A stretch of DNA of 15,975 nt from an uncultured Eubacteriales bacterium (GTDB lineage Bacteria > Bacillota > Clostridia > Christensenellales > Aristaeellaceae). Below are positions 1-6,768 of this stretch, in pieces. A program made the translations under genes and the position numbers. The notes beneath the pieces were generated by a model. That model searched no databases, was not told where the DNA came from, and was given only the letters and a program-made list of their open reading frames with translations. The stretch lies in the NCBI GenBank assembly GCA_900553295.1, contig USCR01000043.1:1-15975 (forward strand), given 5' to 3'. The stretch's first letter is position 1, and every line of letters starts with the position of its first letter.

Positions 1-1236
1 GCGCGCATCCGGCAGACGGCGGAGGAAATGTCCAATTCCGCCCTGCGGGTGCTGGTGTTTGCCATGGGGCAGCAGGATGTCCTGGCCGAAGGGGACAAGC
101 AGGCGGCCTACGAGCGGGAACTGACCTTCCTGGGCATGGTGGGCATGATTGATCCTCCCCGTCCCACGGCACGGGAAGCGGTTCGCAAGTGCCTCCAGGC
201 GGGTATCAAACCCGTCATGATTACCGGCGACCACAAGCTCACCGCTGCCGCCATCGCCAAGGACCTGGGCATTCTGGGCAAAGGGGATCGGGTCATTACC
301 GGCGCGGAGCTGGAGCGCATGGACGATGACCGCCTCCGGGAAGAAGTGCGGAACATCGCCGTGTATGCCCGGGTTTCCCCCGAGCATAAGCTGCGAATCG
401 TCCGTGCCTGGCAGAGCTGGGGGGACGTGGTGGCCATGACCGGCGACGGCGTCAACGATGCGCCCGCGCTCAAGCAGGCAGATATTGGCGTGGCCATGGG
501 CATCACCGGCACGGAGGTGAGCAAGGAAGCCTCCGCCATGATCCTGACCGACGACAATTTTGCCACCATTGTGGAGGCTGTGGGCCAGGGCAGAACCCTG
601 TACAGCAATATTTTGAAGGCGATCCAGTTCCTGCTTAGCTCCAACCTGGGCGAGGTGCTCACGGTGTTTGTGGCCGTGATGCTCAACTGGGACAGCCCGC
701 TATTGCCCATCCACATCCTGTGGGTGAACCTGATTACGGATTCTCTGCCCGCCCTGGCCCTGGGCATGGAGCCTGCGGAGCCGGACGTGATGCGCCGTCC
801 GCCCCGGGACCCCAAGGCGGCAATTTTCGACCGGCCGCTGGTGTTCCGCCTGGCGTATCAGGGGTTGCTGATTGCCCTGTGCACCCTGGCCGCCTATCGC
901 GTGGGCTGCATGGCTTCCATTGCCTGTGGCCAGACCATGGCCTTTGCGGTGCTCAGCGGCAGCCAGATCGTCCACTCCTTCAACCTGCGCAGCAATACGC
1001 GCTCCCTGTTCAGCCGCGGGCCACAAAACCGCTGGATGTTCCTGGCGGGGGCGGCGGCGCTGGCCTTGCAGCTGCTGGTGCTGTTTGTGCCCTTCCTGCG
1101 GGATATCTTCCGCTTGGCGGTGCTCACGCCCATTCAGTGGGCTGTGGTTATCCTCCTGGCGCTGGTGCCGTTGGCGGTGGTGGAGGCCATGAAAGCGCTG
1201 GGCTTGACCGGCGAACATTGGCAAAAAACCGCGTGA
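1..1236 (+). CDS. Calcium-translocating P-type ATPase, C-terminal part (5' end outside window)
   Basis: The reading frame is open from base 1, so the N-terminal half, including the DKTGT phosphorylation site, lies outside the window. The visible 411 residues hold the end of the nucleotide-binding/P domain, with the hinge motif TGDGVNDAP near nt 438-466, and then the membrane domain. Two transmembrane signatures identify the cation. SSNLGEV matches the M5 segment of SERCA-type pumps, and WVNLITDSLPALALGMEP matches M6; its Asn and Asp side chains coordinate calcium in the family. Four further hydrophobic segments follow (M7-M10), ending in a short basic tail. The family uses ATP to move Ca2+ (sometimes Mn2+) out of the cytoplasm. 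No plus-strand partner gene follows; the next gene is convergent. The Ca2+ P-type class is very secure; Ca2+ versus Mn2+ preference is inferred. Confidence 0.95.
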   Translation, partial: ARIRQTAEEMSNSALRVLVFAMGQQDVLAEGDKQAAYERELTFLGMVGMIDPPRPTAREAVRKCLQAGIKPVMITGDHKLTAAAIAKDLGILGKGDRVITGAELERMDDDRLREEVRNIAVYARVSPEHKLRIVRAWQSWGDVVAMTGDGVNDAPALKQADIGVAMGITGTEVSKEASAMILTDDNFATIVEAVGQGRTLYSNILKAIQFLLSSNLGEVLTVFVAVMLNWDSPLLPIHILWVNLITDSLPALALGMEPAEPDVMRRPPRDPKAAIFDRPLVFRLAYQGLLIALCTLAAYRVGCMASIACGQTMAFAVLSGSQIVHSFNLRSNTRSLFSRGPQNRWMFLAGAAALALQLLVLFVPFLRDIFRLAVLTPIQWAVVILLALVPLAVVEAMKALGLTGEHWQKTA

Positions 1237-1249
1237 TTTTTTCGCATAA

Positions 1250-1295
1250 GAAAAGGGAGCCCCGGGCATCCTGTAATCAGGACGGCAGGGGCTCC
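1250..1295 (-). terminator. Probable intrinsic terminator of the glycosylase transcript
   Basis: Read on the minus strand, an 8-bp perfect stem GGAGCCCC/GGGGCTCC (1288-1295 with 1256-1263) encloses an inner 5-bp stem TCCTG/CAGGA. It is followed by CTTTTCTT. It lies about 130 nt past the stop of the minus-strand glycosylase gene and only about 20 nt from the ATPase stop. The U-tract is interrupted by a C, so efficiency may be moderate. Confidence 0.5.
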
Positions 1296-1492
1296 ACCGT
1301 GCAGACAAGGCCAGCAGGGCCGTTCCGGCGCTATCTTCCCGTCGGTACGTCATTGCGCAATGGGTCCTTTCTCCGCGCCGGATGAATGCAACCATTCCCG
1401 CCCGGAGCCGTCCCACACCCTCCGCTTTCATGCGGATGTCGTCCTTCCCTGAGGAAGGCTGGCATCTGAAGAAAAGACGGAGGGTGTTTTTT
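1256..1492 (+). ncRNA. Candidate structured RNA or 3'UTR element (unidentified)
   Basis: This stretch holds a chain of inverted repeats that no protein explains: GGAGCCCC/GGGGCTCC (1256-1295); GGCC-AGCAG-GGCC near 1309-1321; the palindrome CATTGCGCAATG near 1351-1362; a hairpin of CTCCG...CGGAG type with inner AATG/CATT (about 1371-1407); and a two-part hairpin at 1415-1487 ending in a T-tract. GGACGGC (1280-1286) can also pair with GCCGTCC (1407-1413), closing a multi-branched domain. The last hairpin contains G-U pairs only in the plus-strand RNA and has its U-tract on that strand, which favours plus orientation. No upstream promoter is clear, so it may be the 3'UTR of the ATPase mRNA. I do not recognise a known family. 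A 6S-like RNA on the minus strand cannot be excluded. Confidence 0.3.
1415..1492 (+). terminator. Terminator-like two-part hairpin facing the glycosylase gene
   Basis: An outer 10-bp perfect stem ACACCCTCCG/CGGAGGGTGT (1415-1424 with 1478-1487) is followed directly by T residues to 1492. Inside it, a second stem near 1433-1466 pairs 13 of 14 positions (two of them G-U) around the loop CTGA. The element would end plus-strand transcription from the calcium ATPase. It lies within the last 20 codons of the convergent glycosylase gene. The large internal loop between the two stems is atypical for a simple terminator. Confidence 0.45.
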
Positions 1493-2288
1493 CACGCAGT
1501 ACATGTTGCCGGTAGTAAAACAGCATCTGCTGATACCAGCCTGCCACCTGACCCCACCGGGGGAAAGGGGACGTGCCGCCATAAACCTCGTCAATCACCT
1601 TCTGAATCCATACATCCACCGGTGCCGCGGCCATGCGGTGGTAGGCAAAGAGCATCACGCAGCTGGCTACCTTGACCCCAACGCCCGGAAAGGTCATCAA
1701 CGTTTCCAGCAGCGCGGGGTCATCCAGCTGCTCACAGGCGCGTAAATCCACCTCGCCCCGGGCAACCATGCGAGCGGAAGCCAGCACATAAGGCGCGCGA
1801 TAGCCCAGCCCGCAGGCCCGCAGCTCCTCCTCGGTGGCGCGGGCCAGGCGCCGGGGGGAGGGAAAGCTACGGGCGCCGCAGGGTAGCGCACGGCCAAAGC
1901 GCTGGCAAAGGGCCTCCACACAGCCACGGATGGCCGGAATGCTCTTGCGCTGGGAGAGAATGAAACTGATCAGGGTTTCGAAGGGCTCCTGGCGCAGAAT
2001 CCGCAAACCATCGCAGGCCTGCGCTGCTTGGCGCAGATAGGTTTCCTCCGGAGGGATGGCGGACAAAAGCGCATCATAATCCGTTTCCAGGTCGAAATAC
2101 CGCTGCCAGTACGGCCAACGGGAAGGCGCGCAGGAGAAACGAAACCGCCCGCCGCCCAGGGGCGTTACCCGCAGGGCCTGCTCCCCGGAAAGCACAAGAA
2201 AAGCCCCGTTTTCCATGGGGTGCATGCGAAAGCACTGTCCGCTGGAAAACAGGGTGGGTAGGTCCAGGTGCGAAACCGTTAGGGTCAT
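1428..2288 (-). CDS. OGG1-type 8-oxoguanine DNA glycosylase/AP lyase
   Basis: The 286-residue protein has an N-terminal OGG-like beta domain (about 1-75) followed by a helix-hairpin-helix GPD domain. The HhH motif FPGVGVKVASC is at 200-210, with the expected catalytic lysine K206. The active-site aspartate is D225 in PVDVW. ILSQRKSI at 110-117 corresponds to the family's ILSQ substrate-pocket segment. The family excises 8-oxoguanine opposite cytosine and nicks the abasic site, protecting DNA from oxidative damage. The start chosen is the ATG at 2288, which has AAAGGAGG 12 nt upstream; longer in-frame starts would add a low-complexity leader and overlap the upstream gene. The final ~22 residues go beyond the conserved fold and are encoded by the inverted repeat described at 1415-1492. 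It lies 37 nt after the lipoprotein gene and is probably cotranscribed with it. Confidence 0.9.
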   Translation of the reverse strand: MTLTVSHLDLPTLFSSGQCFRMHPMENGAFLVLSGEQALRVTPLGGGRFRFSCAPSRWPYWQRYFDLETDYDALLSAIPPEETYLRQAAQACDGLRILRQEPFETLISFILSQRKSIPAIRGCVEALCQRFGRALPCGARSFPSPRRLARATEEELRACGLGYRAPYVLASARMVARGEVDLRACEQLDDPALLETLMTFPGVGVKVASCVMLFAYHRMAAAPVDVWIQKVIDEVYGGTSPFPRWGQVAGWYQQMLFYYRQHVLREKTPSVFSSDASLPQGRTTSA

Positions 2289-2325
2289 CAAGGGCTCGTG
2301 CCTCCTTTTGTACGGCATCATGGAT

Positions 2326-3657
2326 TTACCGGTAGGGATTTTCCGCGCTGCCATCCCCCTGGGTAAAGGCGTGGGCATTCAGGGAAAGCCGCAGCACCGG
2401 ACGGACCCCAACGCCGTCATAGCCTGCGTCCACCTGCAGGACCTCGCCATTATACCATACCGCGCGCTGAAAACCAGCCTCTCCGGCCTCGGCCAAATAA
2501 TACCAGGCGCTGCCGTCCTGATGGTGACGCACTCCCTGGGCCAGGGCATACGCCGTGGCGGTACAGCGGCGATCCTCGGCCGCGGGATAGAGCGCGGTGA
2601 TCAGCGCCTCCGTGGGCAGTGCGATCTCGGGGGCCGCGGCGGCTTCTGCTTCGCTGAGCGTGAGCGGGAGGCTAGTCGCTTCCGCCGCGGCCATGGCGTC
2701 CAGCACCTGGCAGGAAAGCAGCGTTACGCTGTCCCCCGACAGTTCAGCCACGCGCCAGAGCACGGGCATGGGCTCCCCTGTTTCCCCCAGGGGATAGCTG
2801 CCAAATACCACATAGGGGGCGCTGGCGGCGGCTGCGCGCAGGCGCAGGTTCACCTCCCACTGTGATGCCAACGCTTTTGCGCGGCTGGCGCTGTCCAGAT
2901 AATCCTCCAGGAAGCGGAAATCCTCTATGGCCTGGGCTACGGTATCCAGGGTCGCCTGGGCGGCGGCGGCTTCCGCGGCGCGGTACAGATTGCTGCGGCA
3001 AGCCAGCAGCCGCGCGGCACTGTCGCGGTAATCTCCCAATGCGTCAAAGGCGGGGATGGCTTCCATCCATGCCTGGGATGTGTACAGGGCCATGGCCTGG
3101 GTATAGGCCAGCTCCTTTTCCCCGGCATCGCATGTTTCCAGCAGCGCATCCCGCTCAGGGGAGGCGTCCAGGGCGCTGAGCAGGCTGCGCGCCTGGTCGT
3201 AGTGGCCATTTTCCACCAGGGAAGCAATGCGTTCCAGCTCACGGCTGGGGATCTCCGCCCGCAGGCTGCGGGCGCGGGCATCGCTGTCCAGGAAGGAGCC
3301 CAGCGCTTCAAAGCCTTCCAGGGCTCCCGCCAGGTCGCCCTCCTCCGCCAGGCGCGCCGCATCAATGTACTGCAGGCACCATGTGCTGCTGGCAAAGGGG
3401 TCAATCAGGCGCAGATTGGCCTCCGCCAGTGTCCAATCCCCGTCAGCCATGGCCTGATGCGCGGCACAGTAGAGCGCGTATTTTTCCGCGTCGCCGTAGC
3501 CGCCCAGCTGCTGAAATATCTCCCGGGCAGTGGCATAGTCCCCAAAGCCCAAGTACATTTGTCCTCGTTCATAGCGTTCCTGCGCCGATGCAGTGCAGCC
3601 GCACAGCAGCAGGCAGCAGCAAACGATCAGCGCGGCACAACGGATGTTCTTTCCCAT
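2326..3657 (-). CDS. Lipoprotein with TPR-like repeats and DUF6273-like C-terminal domain
   Basis: The 443-residue product begins with a signal peptide (K3, R6, then a Cys/Leu-rich hydrophobic stretch) and a lipobox LCGC, giving lipidated Cys21 and export to the outer face of the membrane. Residues about 28-280 are Ala-rich and helical, with repeated patterns such as GDYATAREIFQQLGGYGDAE and AWMEAIPAFDALGDYRDSA. These resemble tetratricopeptide/Sel1-like helical pairs with the GDY-DSA turn common in clostridial lipoproteins. Residues about 281-443 resemble DUF6273: FGSYPLG, PVLWRV, then GVGVRPVLRL and the closing GDGSAENPYR. The function of that domain is not established. The start is the ATG at 3657 with AAGGAGG 8 nt upstream; the longer reading frame lacks a signal. 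It sits between a flippase and a DNA glycosylase, which gives no clear functional clue. Confidence 0.85.
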   Translation of the reverse strand: MGKNIRCAALIVCCCLLLCGCTASAQERYERGQMYLGFGDYATAREIFQQLGGYGDAEKYALYCAAHQAMADGDWTLAEANLRLIDPFASSTWCLQYIDAARLAEEGDLAGALEGFEALGSFLDSDARARSLRAEIPSRELERIASLVENGHYDQARSLLSALDASPERDALLETCDAGEKELAYTQAMALYTSQAWMEAIPAFDALGDYRDSAARLLACRSNLYRAAEAAAAQATLDTVAQAIEDFRFLEDYLDSASRAKALASQWEVNLRLRAAAASAPYVVFGSYPLGETGEPMPVLWRVAELSGDSVTLLSCQVLDAMAAAEATSLPLTLSEAEAAAAPEIALPTEALITALYPAAEDRRCTATAYALAQGVRHHQDGSAWYYLAEAGEAGFQRAVWYNGEVLQVDAGYDGVGVRPVLRLSLNAHAFTQGDGSAENPYR

Positions 3658-3757
3658 GCCCCAATCCTCCTTGTCTCTCCCAGTGTGGCCGGGAGGCAAG
3701 GGTTTTATCACCCCAAAGCCGGTGAAACATGCCGGGAAAAAACGGAAGGCAGCGTCG

Positions 3758-5206
3758 TCAATTGCGTCCACGGCGTCCGCCGGCCAAGGCATGCAGCACT
3801 TCATGCCGCCCTGCAAGCCGCCAGTAGGCCAGGCAGCTCACACCATATACCCCTATGCCGACCAAGACTTCCACCCCCAGACGAATCCAACCGTCCCAGG
3901 GGCAAAGCATCCCGCAGAGCCGCACGGCACCCAGCATAACAAGTCCCAAAAGACAATAGGCCACCACCATGCCCAGGAAACGTCCATAGGGCAATTCACG
4001 GCGCAGCATCAGCCATTGGGTGAAAGGCACGGTGAATTCCGCTGCCAGGGTGCCAATCACCGCACCCATGGCGCCCAGCGGGGGAATGAGTGCGCTGTTT
4101 ACGATGAGATTGACCACCGCGCCGGCGCAAACGCTCCGCACAAAAATGGCGTCCCGCCCCTGGGGCAGCACCCACTGGGTGCGCACCACATTGGCAAAGC
4201 CGATCATGATCAGGGTAAAGGCCAGGGGAATCATCAGGATACCGGAATAGGCAAAGTCCGCCCCGAAAAACAGGGGCGCGAATTCCGTGGCCACGGCCGC
4301 CACGCCAAAGGCCATGGCACAGGTCATGCAGAGCACCAGCTCCATGGAAAGGGTCATGTGGCGCTTTACCGCGGCCGTTTCTCCGCGGGCGTGCATGGCG
4401 GCCACCTTGGGCAGCATGACGGTGCCGAAGGCGGAGATAAATCCGCTGAGGCAGTAAATGATCTTCTCGGCGTTTTCATACAGGCCGTTTTCCGCCATGC
4501 CGCTGATGGCGCCAACCATGACTTTGTCCATGGTGCGGTATACCTGCACCGCAATCACCGACAGGAACAGCACCGCGCAGGGCCGCAGATGCCGCAGGGC
4601 ATCGCGCCAGGGCACGGGATGAAAACGCACCTGCCGCTTGAGCCCAATCCAGCAGCTGAGGCAGCCAACCAGCGTACTGCCACCCCAGATGAGTCCATAG
4701 CGCCACAGATCCTCCTTGCCGCGCACCAGCAGAAATACGCTGGCCGCTGCCATGAGCTTTACAAAGGTGTTGCGCAGGGCAATGGGGCGGAAACGGTCCA
4801 ACCCCATGAGCAACCAGTCCAGGTTGACCAGGCAGCTGACGGACATCAGGGTTAACCATGCGGCAATGTATTGCTCCGCCCCTGCCACAAATACAACATA
4901 TCCCACATACAGCACCAGGGCGGTGCCGGCGGTGAACAGCTGCATCTGATAAATTTCCGAAAAAACCCGGTTGCGTCGGGCGGGATCGTCCCGCACCTGG
5001 GCAATGGCCCGTACGCCGTAATTTTCCAGCCCCAGCATACCCAACAGAACAAAGATGGCGCTGATGCTCCAGGCATAGGCATACAGGCCCGTGCCCTCCT
5101 GGCCCACGGTGCGCGCCAGGTAGGGCGCGGTCACAATGGGCAGCAAAACGGAGAGCATACGGTACCCTACGTTATAGATGGCGTTCTTTCGTGTACTCAC
5201 TGGCAT
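3758..5206 (-). CDS. Polysaccharide flippase, Wzx/RfbX-like (MOP superfamily)
   Basis: The 482-residue integral membrane protein has roughly 12-14 hydrophobic segments. It opens with a typical family start, a short basic head and then NAIYNVGYRMLSVLLPIVTA (8-27), followed by PYLARTVG, and has GLYAYAWSISAIFVLLGMLG in the next segment. These match polysaccharide biosynthesis/export flippases that move undecaprenyl-linked oligosaccharide units across the cytoplasmic membrane. The start at 5206 has an AGGAAAG site about 8 nt upstream. It is the first gene of the leftward cluster and lies 100 nt before the lipoprotein gene. No glycosyltransferase, polymerase or other wall-polysaccharide gene is adjacent, so its substrate cannot be read from context. 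A MurJ-like lipid II role is less likely because the sequence resembles RfbX more than MviN. Confidence 0.9.
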   Translation of the reverse strand: MPVSTRKNAIYNVGYRMLSVLLPIVTAPYLARTVGQEGTGLYAYAWSISAIFVLLGMLGLENYGVRAIAQVRDDPARRNRVFSEIYQMQLFTAGTALVLYVGYVVFVAGAEQYIAAWLTLMSVSCLVNLDWLLMGLDRFRPIALRNTFVKLMAAASVFLLVRGKEDLWRYGLIWGGSTLVGCLSCWIGLKRQVRFHPVPWRDALRHLRPCAVLFLSVIAVQVYRTMDKVMVGAISGMAENGLYENAEKIIYCLSGFISAFGTVMLPKVAAMHARGETAAVKRHMTLSMELVLCMTCAMAFGVAAVATEFAPLFFGADFAYSGILMIPLAFTLIMIGFANVVRTQWVLPQGRDAIFVRSVCAGAVVNLIVNSALIPPLGAMGAVIGTLAAEFTVPFTQWLMLRRELPYGRFLGMVVAYCLLGLVMLGAVRLCGMLCPWDGWIRLGVEVLVGIGVYGVSCLAYWRLAGRHEVLHALAGGRRGRN

Positions 5207-5265
5207 CGTCTCGCTTTCCTATGATCCACTATGCAGAGATTCTTCCTTTTTCGCGCGCTTCCTGC

Positions 5266-5294
5266 TTGACAGAAGACCAGGAATCGTATACAAT
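5266..5294 (+). promoter_or_regulatory. Sigma-A promoter of bioY
   Basis: The -35 box TTGACA (5266-5271) and -10 box TACAAT (5289-5294) are separated by 17 bp. This predicts a start near 5301, about 40 nt before the bioY ATG and within the BirA operator. Confidence 0.85.
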
Positions 5295-5327
5295 TCGTAA
5301 ACGTAAAGAAGATATTTGGTTTACAAT
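5294..5327 (+). promoter_or_regulatory. BirA (biotin repressor) operator
   Basis: Half-sites TTCGTAAAC (5294-5302) and GTTTACAAT (5319-5327) are inverted and separated by 16 bp, matching the known biotin operator layout TTGTAAAC-N14/16-GTTTACAA. The operator begins at the end of the -10 box and covers the predicted transcription start, so a BirA dimer charged with biotinyl-AMP would block initiation. This implies that the genome encodes a BirA with an N-terminal winged-helix domain. Confidence 0.85.
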
Positions 5328-5341
5328 ATGGGGAGGGCATC

Positions 5342-5869
5342 ATGAAAAAATTGACGATTCGGGAGATGACCTATTGCGCGCTGTTCGCCGCCCTTACGGC
5401 GGTATGCTCACAGATACAGATTCCTTTGCCCTTCATCCCCATCAACCTGGCCATTTTTGCGGTGGTGCTGTGTGGCGGGTTGCTGCGGCCCGTATGCGCG
5501 CTGCTCGCGGTGGGGGTGTATGTGCTGCTGGGACTGGTGGGTATACCGGTATTTGCCGGGTTCAAGGCGGGGGTGGGCACGCTCTTTGGAAACACGGGCG
5601 GATATATCGTAGGCTATGTGCTGGCGGCATTTCTGACGGCGGTGCTTCGGCAGCGGTGGGGTGAAGGGTACCTGCGGCTGTGCGCGGCCATGGCCGTGGG
5701 CGTGGCGGTGTGCTACGTTTTTGGGACGGTGTGGTTCATGGTGCTTTCGGGAAACAGCCTGTGGGTCAGCCTGAGCTACTGCGTGCTGCCTTTCCTCCCA
5801 GGAGATGTGCTGAAAATCCTGCTGGCGGCGTTGCTGACCGGCCGCCTGAAAAAGGCGATGTGGCGGTAA
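5342..5869 (+). CDS. bioY: BioY, substrate-binding S component of the biotin ECF transporter
   Basis: The 175-residue protein has six hydrophobic segments and the usual family length. It begins MKKLTIREMTYCALFAALTA and continues with the BioY signature QIQIPLPFIPINL, then a GGLLRP motif and the segment FAGFKAGVGTLFGNTGGYIV. BioY binds biotin in the membrane and, with the shared EcfA-A'-T energising module, imports it; some solitary BioY proteins work without that module. No ecf genes are adjacent. GGGAGG stands about 5 nt before the ATG. The gene is transcribed alone from the promoter at 5266-5294 under a BirA operator and ends at the terminator at 5915-5954. Confidence 0.96.
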   Translation: MKKLTIREMTYCALFAALTAVCSQIQIPLPFIPINLAIFAVVLCGGLLRPVCALLAVGVYVLLGLVGIPVFAGFKAGVGTLFGNTGGYIVGYVLAAFLTAVLRQRWGEGYLRLCAAMAVGVAVCYVFGTVWFMVLSGNSLWVSLSYCVLPFLPGDVLKILLAALLTGRLKKAMWR

Positions 5870-5914
5870 CCGGTGGGGGAGATACCTCCCGCACATGTTA
5901 TTCCCATGAAACTG

Positions 5915-5954
5915 AAAAGACGGGAGGCCGTATGGAACGCGCTTCCCGTCTTTT
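5915..5954. terminator. Bidirectional terminator shared by bioY and dapB
   Basis: A perfect 11-bp inverted repeat AAAAGACGGGA/TCCCGTCTTTT (5915-5925 with 5944-5954) has an A-run on the left and a T-run on the right. It can therefore terminate both the rightward bioY and the leftward dapB transcripts. It lies 46 nt after each stop codon (bioY ends at 5869, dapB at 6000). Confidence 0.85.
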
Positions 5955-5999
5955 GAATTGGCGAAAAATTTTTTGGAAAACGATAGCTTGCCAATGACC

Positions 6000-6752
6000 T
6001 TATCTGCCGGCAACCAGATCCTCCATGGTGTAGCGGCCCGGAGCCTTGCCCTGGAGATAAGCTGCCGCTTTCAGCGCGCCGGAAGCAAATACGCTGCGGT
6101 CTTCGGCGCTGTGGCTCAGGCGGATACGTTCCGCCGGGCCAAAGAAGCAAACTTCGTGCTCCCCGGTTACCGTTCCGCCGCGGAGCGCATGAATGCCGAT
6201 TTCGTTATGCTGGCGCTTACAGTTGCGGCCTCCCCGGCCCAACTGCGCATACCGCGGTTCGTCATAGGCGTTTTTGATGGCGTCAAAGAGCAGCAGCGCC
6301 GTACCGCTGGGGGCGTCCACCTTGCGGTTGTGGTGCGCCTCCACAATCTCCACGTCAAAAGTCTCGCCCAGAACCTTGGCGGCCTCCTGGCACAGATGGC
6401 GGAGCAGCGCCACGCCCACGCTCATGTTGGCGGAACGGAATACGGGGATCTGCCTGGCGGCCTGGTCCACCTCCTGCTCCTGCTCCGGCGTATAGCCGGT
6501 GGTGGCCAGAACCACGGGAAGATGGTTTCGCACGGCATATGCCAGCAGGGAGGTCAAAGCTTCCGGCCGGGAAAAATCCACAATGACCGCGCCGCTGCAA
6601 TCGGGCAGCGCGTCAAAGCTCGTATGGCAGGGAAAGGAGCAGTCCCCCTGGAGCGCGTCCACCCCGGCCACAATTTCGATGCCATCGGCGGATGCCTGCG
6701 CGGCTACGGCACGGCCCATGTGGCCCAATGCGCCACTGATGAGTATCTTCAT
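6000..6752 (-). CDS. dapB: 4-hydroxy-tetrahydrodipicolinate reductase
   Basis: The 250-residue enzyme reduces 4-hydroxy-tetrahydrodipicolinate to tetrahydrodipicolinate with NAD(P)H, the step that commits carbon to diaminopimelate and lysine. The N-terminal Rossmann fold shows GALGHMG at residues 7-13. The nicotinamide-side loop reads TTGYTPEQ (84-91). The catalytic signature EAHHNRKVDAPSGTA (138-152) carries the family's His pair and Lys144. The start was placed at the ATG at 6752 with AAGGTGG upstream; an in-frame ATG 24 nt earlier would overlap dapA and lacks support from homologues. It is the last gene of the asd-dapA-dapB operon, 16 nt after dapA. Confidence 0.97.
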   Translation of the reverse strand: MKILISGALGHMGRAVAAQASADGIEIVAGVDALQGDCSFPCHTSFDALPDCSGAVIVDFSRPEALTSLLAYAVRNHLPVVLATTGYTPEQEQEVDQAARQIPVFRSANMSVGVALLRHLCQEAAKVLGETFDVEIVEAHHNRKVDAPSGTALLLFDAIKNAYDEPRYAQLGRGGRNCKRQHNEIGIHALRGGTVTGEHEVCFFGPAERIRLSHSAEDRSVFASGALKAAAYLQGKAPGRYTMEDLVAGR

Positions 6753-6768
6753 GGGAAAACCACCTTTC

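Noticed and set aside
1256..1492. T-box, SAM, TPP, cobalamin or yybP-ykoY riboswitch
   Set aside because: None of the conserved core words of these classes is present, and no plus-strand gene follows the element.
3593..4855. 420-codon plus-strand open frame opposite the flippase
   Set aside because: Low-complexity His/Gly/Gln-rich product typical of the antisense of a GC-rich membrane protein gene; the flippase frame has clear family features.
5207..5265. Promoter for the leftward flippase cluster
   Set aside because: I looked for a divergent -35/-10 pair on the minus strand and found none close enough to consensus to report.
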